Source: an uncultured Cedecea sp. (GTDB lineage: Bacteria; Pseudomonadota; Gammaproteobacteria; Enterobacterales; Enterobacteriaceae). Taken from it: a DNA stretch of 64,000 bases. Under the pieces are notes generated by a model. That model did no database searches, was not told where the DNA came from, and was given only the letters and a program-made list of their open reading frames with translations. The stretch covers positions 31,119-95,118 of the forward strand of contig NZ_CANMLV010000018.1 of the NCBI RefSeq assembly GCF_947498825.1. Reading direction: 5' to 3'. Position numbers and translations under genes: made by a program. Of this stretch, positions 8,740 to 18,795 are shown piece by piece; position 1 is the stretch's first letter, and the number at the start of each line of letters is the position of its first letter.

Positions 8740-9086
8740 CAGACGTCCATTTATAAAACAGGATGATTACACCGCATTATTTCCAAGAAACATCATCCGG
8801 GTAATATTACGGTTGATGTGCAATCTTCATTTAATAAATGATGTATCTGCAGAGTATAAAAAAGTTGTATCTGGCCGCAGCAAGAGAGATTGAGCGTTGA
8901 GGCAAAAAATATCCTCAACGCACCCACTGGTGATGAATAATACTGGCGTATTGTTGAGACGCTTTCTGAAAACAAGGGGCATAACAAAGTCAGGGAGTGA
9001 GCTGCGCCCCTGAATATACAGATGCCATTAGCGGTTTTATCCCTGCAGGCGTCTGCTCAATCTTTTTTCCTCCTACATTTGTTTGT
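8740..9086. other. Intergenic region with a perfect inverted repeat
   Basis: No convincing gene. A 9-bp perfect hairpin, GCGTTGAGG (8894-8902) and CCTCAACGC (8913-8921) with a 10-base AT-rich loop, is present but has no T-run on either side. The minus-strand frame 8793-8987 lacks family resemblance and a ribosome site. The finO message ends here. Confidence 0.4.
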
Positions 9087-9716
9087 TTAAAAGCTAGATA
9101 CCGTCTTTAGGTGACGCTGCATGCGCTCAGCCCGCAGACGTTCCTTCACTATCCGTTCTTTGGCGTAGCGTTCCTCCTCCTGCGTCACAATAGCCATCAC
9201 ATTGCCGTTCAGGTCATAGCGTGATGCCCCAGCCTGCATCTGTGACAAATAACACTCAGATCGGGTCAGACTCTTCAGGCATTTAATGACCTGCTTGTGC
9301 GAGAGCGGTAAAGCCTGCCGTTCAATATCTGCAAACAGATCATCTCGTATGCCCATTGCCAGCAGATGAGGTCTGTCTCCTTCGAAAAGCTGTGGCCAGA
9401 ACGCCTTCAGCGTACGGATGGCCAGTTCCGGAGGAATCAGTTTCAGATATCGCGGTGGCGGCGGAGGGGAAGGTATTACTGCTTTTACTCTACGTAAAGC
9501 GAGGCGAAGTGATGCCTTTTCTGCAGCAGCTCTCGCCTCCTCCCCATGTTTAGCCTGCTCCAGCTGTGCCTTCTTCACCTTCCAGGCTGGAGGCTCCACC
9601 ACAGTCACAACTTTTTTTCGCCGGGAAATCAGCGGTTGACTGACACTTTCCTGGGCGCTGGCGGGTGCGGAATTTTTGCGTTTCAGAGTCAGGACGGGAC
9701 GATTATCTTCTGACAT
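9087..9716 (-). CDS. finO: FinO, fertility-inhibition RNA chaperone
   Basis: A 209-residue basic protein of the FinO/ProQ family. The N-terminus RPVLTLKRKN and the later WKVKK match F/R100 FinO. The RNA-binding core includes LKAFWPQLFEGDRPHLLAMG, LPLSHKQVIKCLKSLTRSECYLSQM and AGASRYDLNG. A proline-rich insert (PSPPPPPRYLK) lies before the core, making it about 20 residues longer than R100 FinO. FinO protects FinP antisense RNA from RNase E and helps it pair with traJ mRNA, which represses transfer. It is the last gene of the transfer region, after traX. F itself lost this control through an insertion; here the gene looks intact, so transfer is probably repressed. Confidence 0.93.
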   Translation of the reverse strand: MSEDNRPVLTLKRKNSAPASAQESVSQPLISRRKKVVTVVEPPAWKVKKAQLEQAKHGEEARAAAEKASLRLALRRVKAVIPSPPPPPRYLKLIPPELAIRTLKAFWPQLFEGDRPHLLAMGIRDDLFADIERQALPLSHKQVIKCLKSLTRSECYLSQMQAGASRYDLNGNVMAIVTQEEERYAKERIVKERLRAERMQRHLKTVSSF

Positions 9717-9772
9717 AACATTCCTGTACTTACATTCAGATAGAGGATGATTATACCTTTTACTGTACTGAC

Positions 9773-10498
9773 TTACATTGATGTGACAATGCCCAGTACT
9801 GCGAGATGGGCAGCATAGAACATCACAAAGAACTGCCTAGGCCAGAAACGTCTCTGATACTGCCCGCTCGAGGAGCAGACCAGCAGAGCCAGTAAGGCAA
9901 TGGACAGACCCACGACAGACTCACTCACGGCGTTCATATTCATCAGCAGCACCATAGCCGCCCATAATATCGCATATCCGCAACGTTCCGGCGGAGTCTT
10001 CGCCCGACAGACGGCCCGACTGGTAATAAGCATTCCCACGCCCGCGAGACCATAACTCGCAGACGACAGGGGTATCCAGGCAGCCAGAATGGCAATACCG
10101 GCAAAATAGTGAAGGCGCCTTCCGCTACTGAACGCGCGCAGCGCCTGCCCCGTCACTGCAAAGGCAAACAGAATATTGCCCTCATACCACGGGTACCCGA
10201 CAAGCATAAAGGAGATCTGTGCTATCCCCGCCCAGCACCACAGGCTGTTGAGCTGTGACTGTCTGATCTCAGCATATCGGGCCAGGTTCATTCCCCACAC
10301 CAGACCAAACAGCGGAAAACAGCCCCGACCCAGCAGGCGCAGGATTTCATTATTTCCGGCCAGCATTAACCCCGTGTGATCAGCCACCATCAACAGCAGC
10401 GCCACCGTTTTAATCATATCCGTCTGACCGGGTGTCCAGGTCAGCAATGCCTGAAGCCAGCGATCGGCATGACTGAGGCGCAGCGGAACAGTTAACAT
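9773..10498 (-). CDS. traX: TraX, pilin N-acetyltransferase
   Basis: A 241-residue polytopic membrane protein, started at ATG 10498 behind an AGGA site; a longer frame reaching to 10690 runs into the traI coding region and is not used. TraX acetylates the N-terminus of F-type pilin. Family blocks include WTPGQTDMIKTVALLLMVADH, RGCFPLFGLVWGMNLARYAEIRQ, PWYEGNILFAFAVTGQALR and, at the end, PRQFFVMFYAAHLAVLG. About eight hydrophobic segments fit. It lies 82 bp downstream of traI and just before finO, as in F. Confidence 0.9.
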   Translation of the reverse strand: MLTVPLRLSHADRWLQALLTWTPGQTDMIKTVALLLMVADHTGLMLAGNNEILRLLGRGCFPLFGLVWGMNLARYAEIRQSQLNSLWCWAGIAQISFMLVGYPWYEGNILFAFAVTGQALRAFSSGRRLHYFAGIAILAAWIPLSSASYGLAGVGMLITSRAVCRAKTPPERCGYAILWAAMVLLMNMNAVSESVVGLSIALLALLVCSSSGQYQRRFWPRQFFVMFYAAHLAVLGIVTSM

Positions 10499-10580
10499 TA
10501 TTTTTTCCTTTTTATCAGGCCCCGGAGGGATACCTGGTTTTAATCGGGGAAACAGCCGGGGCAGACAAGCCGCAGGCGCG

Positions 10581-13500
10581 TCAGTCGCCGCCCAGTGTTT
10601 TCTCACGCTGCAAATCGCGCACCATCTCCCGCTCCATTTGCTGCAAGCGCTCGCGCTGAAGATTGTCAGAGACCACCTGTTGCACCGCATCCTCCTGCCG
10701 TCTGCTCTGTGGGTCGTCTGTCACAACTGTTTTCCCGGTGCCCGGGCGGTCACGTTCAAGGCCTTGAATAACATCACCTACAACGGCCTTAACACGATCT
10801 TCAGGCTTGCGAGCTTCCCTGGTAATTTCCCGGGCAGTCTGTTCGGCCTGTTTGTCCATTTCCCTTCGCTGTGCCTCTTCAACGACCTTCTGTGCCTGTA
10901 CATCAGGCAAGTTAGAAATATCGCCTCCCGCATAAAATGGTGGAGTGACCGATGTCGGATCTGCCCAGATACCTCCGCCTGTGATCGCGCCCGGATTCCA
11001 CGGCCGTTCATCCCCGGTCAGGCTAACCACCACCCCCGTATCCGGATTGTTCCTCGCCAGCCGGACCCCTTCCGCCATCCCCTCGGCCAGCAAACTCTCC
11101 CCGTTGCGGCTGTTCTGCAGTGCCACAAACTGAGCAACCTCGTTTCCCATAATGCGGCCCTCACCGCTGAGCGTCGGCATCCGACTGTCATTGTCGGTCA
11201 GCGGGCTGAGCCAGATACCTGCCTTTTTCCCATTTTTATCAAAGGCAGGCAGGGCGACATGCGGCAGCGGATATTTTTTCCCGGGTGCAATGAATTTTCC
11301 CGGCGACACGCCACCTGCCAGACCGGATTGCCGCAGGGCTGCACGTCCTGCAGCAGTCTCGTCCAGTGCACGTGCCCGGCTATACAGTTGCATGGCGTTT
11401 TTTAACGCGCGATCGTTAAGAGGGGCAAGGATATCGTGCGCTGAGGTTTTCGGCGAAGAGGACTGGATGGCCTTGACCCAGCCCTCCCGGCTATCGGTGT
11501 ACACCTGAACATGCTGTTTCATGCGCGACAAGCCCACGTAGGCCGACTCAAAACTGGCCATCCTCTCCCGGCCGCCGGCAACGCCTTCCAGTGCTATCAC
11601 ATAGGATTCACTGGCACCCTGCGCACCGTGGGCGGTAATGGCATACGCTAGGTCGATATGTCGCTGTGCCTCGTTTGCTTTCGGGTTAACTGTCCTGGTC
11701 GTTTTACCATCCGACAGGGTGACACTGTCACCTGAAACAGACTTTACCGTCCAGACACTATTGGCCACATAGCCGCGCTCCGGGTCACTCTTACTGAAAC
11801 GCATTCTGTCTCCCTGAGAGACAGTGATAATGTCCTCCCGGTACAAAGTGACGCCTTCCGCAGACGCCTCCCGGGGTGAGATATACCGCGTTTTTCCATC
11901 CTCGCCCTGCAACGTGATAAGCTGATTCCCCTTGTCCACACTGCCGATACGGTGATAAGTGTTATCCACCAGAGCCACTGCGCCTTGATTCTCTGCCCAT
12001 GTCGACAGCTTGCGCAGTTCGCCGTCACGAATATTTGCCGTCACCAGAACAGGCAAAGACACTTCTTCTTTTCCGACCTCACCGTTTTCCCGCCGCGCCT
12101 CATGTATAAGGCTGTTCAACGCTCTACGGTCATCATTCAGGTGCGTGACAATAAGGGTTTGCGCTTGCGCCGCAGGAGTACGCCCGGTGTAGTCCATCAC
12201 CATCGACTCGTACAGGGTGGTTGGCTTACCGTCCGGCATACTTTGCCCGCTCGCTATCGCCTTCTCTTGCTGTGGCGTGAACTCCACAACAGAGTTGTCA
12301 GGCACCCATGCATCCTGTTTTCGAGGTACTGAATCTGGTGTGACGGTCTCAATGGTCGCCAGCGCGCTTTTTACGTCCCGGTCAATCAGGCTGTAGACAG
12401 CAGGCCGTAATGACGGTGTCTGGCGCACAATTTCTTTCATGATGGCCATATCTGCCGCGCTCCTCTGCTGCATCAGCCCGAACGGCTGACCCGAGGCGAC
12501 GGGCGGCAGCTGATCATTATCCCCGCTGAAGACTGCCCGACCACCCCCTGCCTCTATCAGGGAAGCCGCCTTTGCAGTGTCAGACAGCCCCAACATCGAG
12601 CTTTCATCCACGAGAAACAACGTGTTATTGAAATCCGGCGTTTGGCCATTACGCTGCTGTAGCTGCACGTCATGCAGAAAGGATGCCGTGGTCCGCGCAT
12701 CAACGCCTGCATCCTGCATTTCGCCCACTGCACGATGTGTCGGCCCAAGGCCGATGATGCGCGGACGTGCTGCTTCCGGTATCAAACTGACCGCCCCCAT
12801 CACCGCCCGGAACTGGGTGGTTTTCCCCACTCCTGCATACCCCTGCACCAGGGTGAAACGGTCGGTAGTTTCCAGTATCATCCGGGTTGCCGCACGCTGA
12901 CCGGAGGTCAAATCTTCCATCAGACTACCAGGAACGCTCGCCATAAGCGGATTCACTGCTCCTTTCCCTTCCAGCACCCGGGTCAGAATACTTTTCTCAG
13001 CATCCCAGGATTGACGGGAAATCAGCAGGTCGTTACCGTGTCCCTCAGAGACCGCAACATTCAGCAGCTGTCCTGAATTGATTTGTGCCTGGAGGGTCTT
13101 AGCGATATCTGCCATCGGGACTTTCCCGCCACCGATTTCCAGTGCCGTGGCCATCAGTTGTGGACGTGTAAAGGTCAGACTGTTGCTTTCCAGCAGGGGA
13201 ATGGACAAATGAATGACCTGCTCTGCGGGGGTGTGCAACCCGGATTTTTGCCGGGCGATAGCTGCACCCAGGTCGGTTTCTCCGGAACGCGCCTTCAGTT
13301 GACCGGAAACCACGCTGAAAGCACTGTGCCTGTCCAACTTCTCCGTTGTCCGGGCAGAATCCTGTGCGGAGTACAGGCGGACATGACTTCCACTCTGCGA
13401 CAGCTGATTCAGGGTCGCATTGTCCATTTCGTTCTGCTTCATGGAGGCAAACACCGTCGCCGTTTCACTCACCGATCGGCCGGGACTCTCCACCCAGCCA

Positions 13501-15818
13501 TGACCAATTTTAATCCCGTCAAACATGCTATTGCCTACAGTTAGGGTCTGCGTTGTCTTCTGCCCTGGACGCTGAACCGTCAACAGACCTTTCTCAGCCT
13601 TCAGAACCGTCACGCCTTCCCCACCTTTCAACCGTGTGTCGGGGATTTTACCCAGCACAGACAGTCGCTCACCCTCTGCCACAGGCAGAGAACCGGAACG
13701 GAAAAGGGACCATTGGCTGTCTACCGCCGGGATTTTCAGCATCAGGCTGGCCCCTTCTTTGTCTTTCAGGGTTAACGTGTTGCTCATTGCCGTGACCCGA
13801 TCAATCACATAGCGATCATGCTGCTTTGTCTCAGGGTTCCATCTCTCCATCATCATACCTTCCCGGTACGAGTCGCGGACTCCCCGACTTTTGCTGTCCA
13901 GCCAGACAGGGGTCAGGACGGCGACTGTCATATCCTGCGCTCCCAGTACACCCTCCTGTTTAAGTGACTCACGGATCATCCCATTCAAGATAGGTTGTTC
14001 ACGCGTTCCGGCAATTTGCGCAACACTGTCCTGCCCGTCCCGCACGCTAACGGCAAATTCCTGTGCCAGTCGGCGATAACGTGCGTCCTTGTCCGGATCG
14101 CTGATGATATCCACCGTAGTCTGCTGCCCACCCTGCCAGCGATAGGTATTCACCCCACTGTCCTTCAGCACCGTCAGTGCACTCCCGGTGCCACTGCGCT
14201 TTCCGCTGTCCGAGAGCAGCACCTGCACGTTATTTCGCATGGCGCCATCCAGCAGGGAAACAGCCTCCTTCAGACTGAGTTTCTCCGCCTGGTCGACTAT
14301 AAGTGTACCGCCGGGAATAAAAGCGGTACCGTCATGAAGGGCGCTTTTCCCGGTCACCGTTTCACCGGACAGGCGGTCATCATCGGCAAGAAAAACACGG
14401 GAGCGATTATCGGGAGCCACAATAATCACATCACGCCCCTGCTCACGTGCCATCATGGTCAGCTCAGCCACCCTGTCACGCTGTCCGGATGCCCCACCCT
14501 GCCCAGAGATAATCCCCATAACCGGCTTATCCTGCGCCAGAACGCTGACAGCGTCGCTGAAGGATACCTGCCGTGAAAATGAGGCATCAGGCGTAACAGA
14601 GACATAGTTCTGGCGCTGAATTTCCTGGCTCAGCGCTTTCACCGAGAGTTCATCAAGAACGTGGATACTCGAGGTAAACAAGCCTTTTTCCCGATCGAGG
14701 GGAATAAGCTGCTCCCGCTCAATGGCCTTATCGATACCAGTTCTCGCAAGGTCAAACACCCCCGGTTTTGCTTCCAGCTGACTGACCGTGCGCGCCAGCA
14801 GTTCCGCATACGTGAACTGCATTTTGCTGTCGCTAAGTCCAGCTACAGACTTCATCACCACATCGTCAATATTGACAACGTTTGCCACTTCCGGAATGGC
14901 GGGAATAGATTTCGTCTCTGCGGCACGTGTATCGGCAGCATCACGGTAGCCCCGGATATCAAACCCGGTTTCCTTCAGCGTCCCCATCCACTCCGCCATC
15001 TTCTCAGTCGGCTCGATGGATTCCTTGGATTTACGGGTGTCAAGCGCCGCCATGTCCCGAGATTTCAAAGATGCATCTGGCCCCGCAGCCTCTCTGACCT
15101 CCCGGGTACGCGAGGAAAACGGTTCTGCCGGGACGCCTTTCATCTCCCACATACCGTGTTTTCCGACCACCTCGGTTTCATACCCGAACTTTTCAACTCG
15201 CGATTTCAGTTCTTCGCGGTATATTTTTCCAAACGCAATCTGGTTGGCATACACATTCTCAATAAAGCCGTTCTTACCCACGGTATCGGTACCGAGAGAC
15301 TGCCATTTATCCCCGTTCCGTGTCGCATTGAGCACGACCGCATGCGTATGTATCAAAGGTTCCTGATTGCGGTTGGTATCATGATTGAATTTCGCCACAA
15401 TAAGATTGTCAGTCATGACCGTTTCTTTTACCCCCTCCGTCATGACCCGAGTCACAGCAAGGGTTTCCACCTGTCTGATAGCTTCGGTGACCGCCTGATT
15501 ATGTGCATCAATCAGACGTTTATCCCCGCCCAGCATGGCCAGTATTGACACACTTTTGGGGGCAGAAAACGTCAGATCATATCCAGCCCGGTGTTTATTG
15601 ACGCCGTTTTCCATCCGGCTCAGGTTGCTGCCGTCCGGCAATTTTCCTTTCAGCAGGTCGGTGAATACCTGTTTATCCACCTTCCCGTCCAACCCCAGAG
15701 CCTCTGCACCTTTTCCCTGCCAGCGTTCATCCATGCTGCCAATGACATAGTAATTGTCCTTATCGGTATAGTAACTGGCAGCTCCACCCGCCGACTTAAC
15801 TTGACTGATACTCAGCAT
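10581..15818 (-). CDS. traI: TraI, F-type relaxase and DNA helicase I
   Basis: A 1745-residue protein, against 1756 in F. Residues 16-17 and 23-24 are the paired catalytic tyrosines (SYYTDKDNYYV); the metal-binding histidines lie around residues 146-163 (HDTNRNQEPLIHTHAVV). A degenerate helicase-like module fills the region near 300-800. The active 5'-3' helicase has Walker A GYAGVGKTTQFR near residue 992 and Walker B LFLVDESSMLG some 75 residues later. The C-terminus is charged and mediates relaxosome contacts. TraI nicks oriT at 40147/40148 and unwinds the transferred strand. Its ATG overlaps the traD stop by one base (TGATG), giving translational coupling. It is intact. Confidence 0.97.
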   Translation of the reverse strand: MLSISQVKSAGGAASYYTDKDNYYVIGSMDERWQGKGAEALGLDGKVDKQVFTDLLKGKLPDGSNLSRMENGVNKHRAGYDLTFSAPKSVSILAMLGGDKRLIDAHNQAVTEAIRQVETLAVTRVMTEGVKETVMTDNLIVAKFNHDTNRNQEPLIHTHAVVLNATRNGDKWQSLGTDTVGKNGFIENVYANQIAFGKIYREELKSRVEKFGYETEVVGKHGMWEMKGVPAEPFSSRTREVREAAGPDASLKSRDMAALDTRKSKESIEPTEKMAEWMGTLKETGFDIRGYRDAADTRAAETKSIPAIPEVANVVNIDDVVMKSVAGLSDSKMQFTYAELLARTVSQLEAKPGVFDLARTGIDKAIEREQLIPLDREKGLFTSSIHVLDELSVKALSQEIQRQNYVSVTPDASFSRQVSFSDAVSVLAQDKPVMGIISGQGGASGQRDRVAELTMMAREQGRDVIIVAPDNRSRVFLADDDRLSGETVTGKSALHDGTAFIPGGTLIVDQAEKLSLKEAVSLLDGAMRNNVQVLLSDSGKRSGTGSALTVLKDSGVNTYRWQGGQQTTVDIISDPDKDARYRRLAQEFAVSVRDGQDSVAQIAGTREQPILNGMIRESLKQEGVLGAQDMTVAVLTPVWLDSKSRGVRDSYREGMMMERWNPETKQHDRYVIDRVTAMSNTLTLKDKEGASLMLKIPAVDSQWSLFRSGSLPVAEGERLSVLGKIPDTRLKGGEGVTVLKAEKGLLTVQRPGQKTTQTLTVGNSMFDGIKIGHGWVESPGRSVSETATVFASMKQNEMDNATLNQLSQSGSHVRLYSAQDSARTTEKLDRHSAFSVVSGQLKARSGETDLGAAIARQKSGLHTPAEQVIHLSIPLLESNSLTFTRPQLMATALEIGGGKVPMADIAKTLQAQINSGQLLNVAVSEGHGNDLLISRQSWDAEKSILTRVLEGKGAVNPLMASVPGSLMEDLTSGQRAATRMILETTDRFTLVQGYAGVGKTTQFRAVMGAVSLIPEAARPRIIGLGPTHRAVGEMQDAGVDARTTASFLHDVQLQQRNGQTPDFNNTLFLVDESSMLGLSDTAKAASLIEAGGGRAVFSGDNDQLPPVASGQPFGLMQQRSAADMAIMKEIVRQTPSLRPAVYSLIDRDVKSALATIETVTPDSVPRKQDAWVPDNSVVEFTPQQEKAIASGQSMPDGKPTTLYESMVMDYTGRTPAAQAQTLIVTHLNDDRRALNSLIHEARRENGEVGKEEVSLPVLVTANIRDGELRKLSTWAENQGAVALVDNTYHRIGSVDKGNQLITLQGEDGKTRYISPREASAEGVTLYREDIITVSQGDRMRFSKSDPERGYVANSVWTVKSVSGDSVTLSDGKTTRTVNPKANEAQRHIDLAYAITAHGAQGASESYVIALEGVAGGRERMASFESAYVGLSRMKQHVQVYTDSREGWVKAIQSSSPKTSAHDILAPLNDRALKNAMQLYSRARALDETAAGRAALRQSGLAGGVSPGKFIAPGKKYPLPHVALPAFDKNGKKAGIWLSPLTDNDSRMPTLSGEGRIMGNEVAQFVALQNSRNGESLLAEGMAEGVRLARNNPDTGVVVSLTGDERPWNPGAITGGGIWADPTSVTPPFYAGGDISNLPDVQAQKVVEEAQRREMDKQAEQTAREITREARKPEDRVKAVVGDVIQGLERDRPGTGKTVVTDDPQSRRQEDAVQQVVSDNLQRERLQQMEREMVRDLQREKTLGGD

Positions 15819-18049
15819 CAGAACCTCTCCCCGACCTCAGCATCACCTCGTTCATCCTTACGGGAGTGATTGATATTAACTTCCTCACGCCGCTGTATAT
15901 CGCGCTGCGTATGCGACTCTGCCAGATAGGCTTCATAGATCTGCATATCGTCTATTTCACCCGTGTCATTCACCCCCGGAGGCAAAATGTCTCCATCGGC
16001 CTCAAGCACCTGTGGTTCAAGCTCCATCTCTGTTCCTCCTGACGCAGCTACCGGAGTGGTCGTCGACGTTCCAGCGCGAACAGTGGGTATTCCAGGTGCA
16101 ACAGCTACCTTTGCAACCTCATGCGTTGCAGGTTTTTCCTCCAGTGTCGGTTGTATTACAGCAGCGGGAATGTTGTGTTCGGTATCAGGGTGGAGACTGT
16201 TTTCCACGGGGTCTAACTCCGGCATTAACGCTTCCGGCGAAAACAACGCCCGGGCATAACTTCCTTCTTCTTCCCTGGCCGCCAGCAAGGCATCAAGCCT
16301 CGCGTCCATGCGCGGATTGAGATTACGCTGAATAAAGCCTTCAGCCACTTTGGGCCGGGGTTTGTATTTCAACGCCATCTTCACCGCCGGATAAGGTCCC
16401 GGCAAAGTGACATAGCAAGACAAGTCCGGCAGCATCTGAATGTCGGAGTAGCTGACCAGTGTTTCACGCTCCTGCTCTTTTCCGGTCGACACACCGTCAC
16501 GCACTGGGTCAGCCCCGTAGGAATACTGCTCATTGGCCTTGAGAATTTGTTTTTCACCTATTTCTCCGGCCGCGAACTCGGCAATCTGTTTACTCGGCGA
16601 ACGGAAGAATGCACGGGTGTTCATCACGTCGAATAATGTGGCAGCAGGCTTCACACCGTAGATATCTTCCATCTGGGCATAGGACTGAATGCCGAACACA
16701 TAACAGCCCCCGAATTTACGGGCTTCTGGCAAAATTTCGACTAAATCTGGCAACTTGTGCAACGTGGGGAGTTCGTCTGCAAAAATCCACACACGGCGGT
16801 CACGGCTTTCACCCATATCGAGCAAACCCCGGATTGCAATACTCAGCCACATCGAAATAACCGGCTTCAGGGAAGCGTGCGTACCGGCATTGGAGGATAT
16901 AAACAGCCAGCCATTCGGCTGGTCTTCGCGTACCCCGCGCATCCAGTCTCGGATTGTGAACGGCTCGCCGTTCTTTTCAATACCCTGCAAATATCGGATG
17001 GCCTTGACGTAGTTGGTCAGTACGGCACGGATGGATATCGCTGTTTTCTCTATTTTTTCCTCAACCAGATTGGCAGCTGGCGTGTTTTGCAGATAGGCAC
17101 GCAATTTGTCGATTTTGATGGAAAGCATGGTATCAACCAGCTTCTGATAACTACGGTCTTTATCCTCGCGCATAAGATACGCGCCTTCGGCAAAAATGGT
17201 GCGGCCAGACCCCTGCCAGAACGGATCTTCCTTGGTACCCATCGGGATAAGTGTGTTCGACACGTTGTCAAAATCGGGCAGAGTCAGGCATTCCTTCCAC
17301 AAATCCCAGGCCGCGCACCGCGAGTCCAGTGGGTTAAGAATTTTGTCCAGTGCCGGATCGTAGTAACTTTTGACGAACTCACAAGAGCGGTCGTAGATAA
17401 TGGCCATATCACCCCGGGCACGCACATAGTTCAGCAAACGGCGAATAACCTCTGACTTCCCTGAGCCGACCGTGCCATGGAGACAGAAGTTCTGAATTTC
17501 GGAATTTTTCAAAATCGGTAGGTCACCAATTTTGATATCAGAGGCCATACCGTCCCGCTTCATCTGACGCGCGACTTCTTTCGGGTTCTCGGAAAGTTGT
17601 CGCCCTCCGGTATTTTCATCCTCACTTTGCTGCTTACCCTGACGGCCAAGAACCCAGCTTGTAACAAAGAACGTCACAATGCAGATAACCAGGGATAAGG
17701 TGGCTGCAAAGACAAACCCGGTCCACAACTGCTCGCCACACCAAATAATATATTTGTCGGCGAGGATCTGTTCTGACGTGTATTCCAGGGATTTACCGTA
17801 ATACTGGATAGTGTAAACAGGCTGAGAACGAATAAGATCACGCATGGGGGCAAGCGTTGTACACCACCAGTAAACACAGCCATTAACAAAAGTTTGCCAG
17901 CTAAGGCGGTACATTAATATCAGTCCGTTTAAGACCCAGAATATAATAAACAGTACGTAGAAAATGATATTGGCGATCTGTCCAAACATACGAAAACGCA
18001 TATTTGCGATCTGACCACCCTGCGTCATATCTTTGGCGTTAAAACTCAT
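15818..18049 (-). CDS. traD: TraD, type IV coupling protein
   Basis: A 743-residue VirD4-family ATPase, against 717 in F. Two N-terminal membrane segments are visible (around residues 25-45 and 105-130). Walker A is [15 protein letters not shown] near residue 190, and Walker [11 protein letters not shown] near 417. The C-terminal 150 residues are low-complexity and acidic and end in ERF; in F the extreme C-terminus, also ending in phenylalanine, binds TraM. TraD joins the relaxosome to the secretion channel and pumps the T-strand. It is coupled to traI by a one-base overlap. Upstream, traT is absent. Confidence 0.96.
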   Translation of the reverse strand: MSFNAKDMTQGGQIANMRFRMFGQIANIIFYVLFIIFWVLNGLILMYRLSWQTFVNGCVYWWCTTLAPMRDLIRSQPVYTIQYYGKSLEYTSEQILADKYIIWCGEQLWTGFVFAATLSLVICIVTFFVTSWVLGRQGKQQSEDENTGGRQLSENPKEVARQMKRDGMASDIKIGDLPILKNSEIQNFCLHGTVGSGKSEVIRRLLNYVRARGDMAIIYDRSCEFVKSYYDPALDKILNPLDSRCAAWDLWKECLTLPDFDNVSNTLIPMGTKEDPFWQGSGRTIFAEGAYLMREDKDRSYQKLVDTMLSIKIDKLRAYLQNTPAANLVEEKIEKTAISIRAVLTNYVKAIRYLQGIEKNGEPFTIRDWMRGVREDQPNGWLFISSNAGTHASLKPVISMWLSIAIRGLLDMGESRDRRVWIFADELPTLHKLPDLVEILPEARKFGGCYVFGIQSYAQMEDIYGVKPAATLFDVMNTRAFFRSPSKQIAEFAAGEIGEKQILKANEQYSYGADPVRDGVSTGKEQERETLVSYSDIQMLPDLSCYVTLPGPYPAVKMALKYKPRPKVAEGFIQRNLNPRMDARLDALLAAREEEGSYARALFSPEALMPELDPVENSLHPDTEHNIPAAVIQPTLEEKPATHEVAKVAVAPGIPTVRAGTSTTTPVAASGGTEMELEPQVLEADGDILPPGVNDTGEIDDMQIYEAYLAESHTQRDIQRREEVNINHSRKDERGDAEVGERF

Positions 18050-18229
18050 CGTGTTTGACCTTTAATAAAAAATGAGAGGTAATACCGTCTGGGGACGGAA
18101 ACGCCTTACAGGCGCACAAATCAAAGAAATTGTGCACCTGCTCGCCGTTTATAATGAAATCACGAAGTTACTGATTGGAAATGAAAATAAATACTGATCA
18201 GATTGATTTGTTAATTATTATCAGGCAAA
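18050..18229. other. traS-traD gap lacking traT
   Basis: In F and R100 the surface-exclusion lipoprotein gene traT (about 244 codons) stands between traS and traD. Here only 180 bp separate them, with no frame above 25 codons that looks coding. An imperfect hairpin around 18088-18115 (CCGTCTGGGGACGG and GGCG/CGCC arms) is all that can be seen. Confidence 0.7.
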
Positions 18230-18784
18230 TCACTCTACGGATATTGTCTCTTTGCTTTTGATGGATACAAGCAACGACGTTAATGCCGTCAGCTGGTAAC
18301 GGTTCAGGTCAACATTCAGATAAATCATGAAACTAAAGGACGATATGATGAGCCCAATGGTTGAATAAATCGCACCATAAACAAACCATGAACACAGCAC
18401 AATTATGACGGCATAGCTAACCAAGTACGTAAACAAATAACGTCTGAATTTTGTGGATACAAACCGACAAAGCACGGATGTTTCACGAAATGACTGAGGG
18501 ATAGACAGATACAAGGCTCTGCTATTTACCACCTGTAACATGATAAAAACCCCGGCCAAAAAACCTATTATCACTGAGGCAGCTATTCCTATTGACGCTT
18601 TATTCGATAATTCATATTGCATCATTTGATATCCATAGAGCACCAGAGGCCAGCTTGTCATCCATGCCACTACGCTCAATCCCGGCCAGAAACAACGCCA
18701 CATTCCGGGGACCTCATTCCCGCCTTTCTTAAACAGAATTTTTAATGCCTCAACTTCTTGCAATATTTTATGATTAGATATCAT
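18230..18784 (-). CDS. traS: TraS-like entry-exclusion inner-membrane protein
   Basis: A 184-residue protein with four predicted membrane segments (around residues 35-55, 65-85, 115-135 and 140-160) and short charged ends. It occupies the exact place of traS, directly downstream of traG and upstream of traD. TraS proteins sit in the recipient inner membrane and block redundant transfer by recognising the C-terminal part of donor TraG; they vary greatly between plasmids. Sequence similarity to F TraS is low beyond the opening MIS, so the call rests on position, size and topology. It would set the exclusion specificity of this plasmid. Confidence 0.6.
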   Translation of the reverse strand: MISNHKILQEVEALKILFKKGGNEVPGMWRCFWPGLSVVAWMTSWPLVLYGYQMMQYELSNKASIGIAASVIIGFLAGVFIMLQVVNSRALYLSIPQSFRETSVLCRFVSTKFRRYLFTYLVSYAVIIVLCSWFVYGAIYSTIGLIISSFSFMIYLNVDLNRYQLTALTSLLVSIKSKETISVE

Positions 18785-18795
18785 CTTATATTCTT

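Noticed and set aside
8793..8987. 64-codon minus-strand frame between copB and finO, considered as a Hok-type toxin
   Set aside because: It lacks the Hok pattern (basic start, single helix, conserved cysteine, YESGK-like end) and has no ribosome site.
10638..15869. Many long + strand frames opposite traI
   Set aside because: They are antisense shadows of a GC-rich intact traI; none has a plausible start or family likeness.
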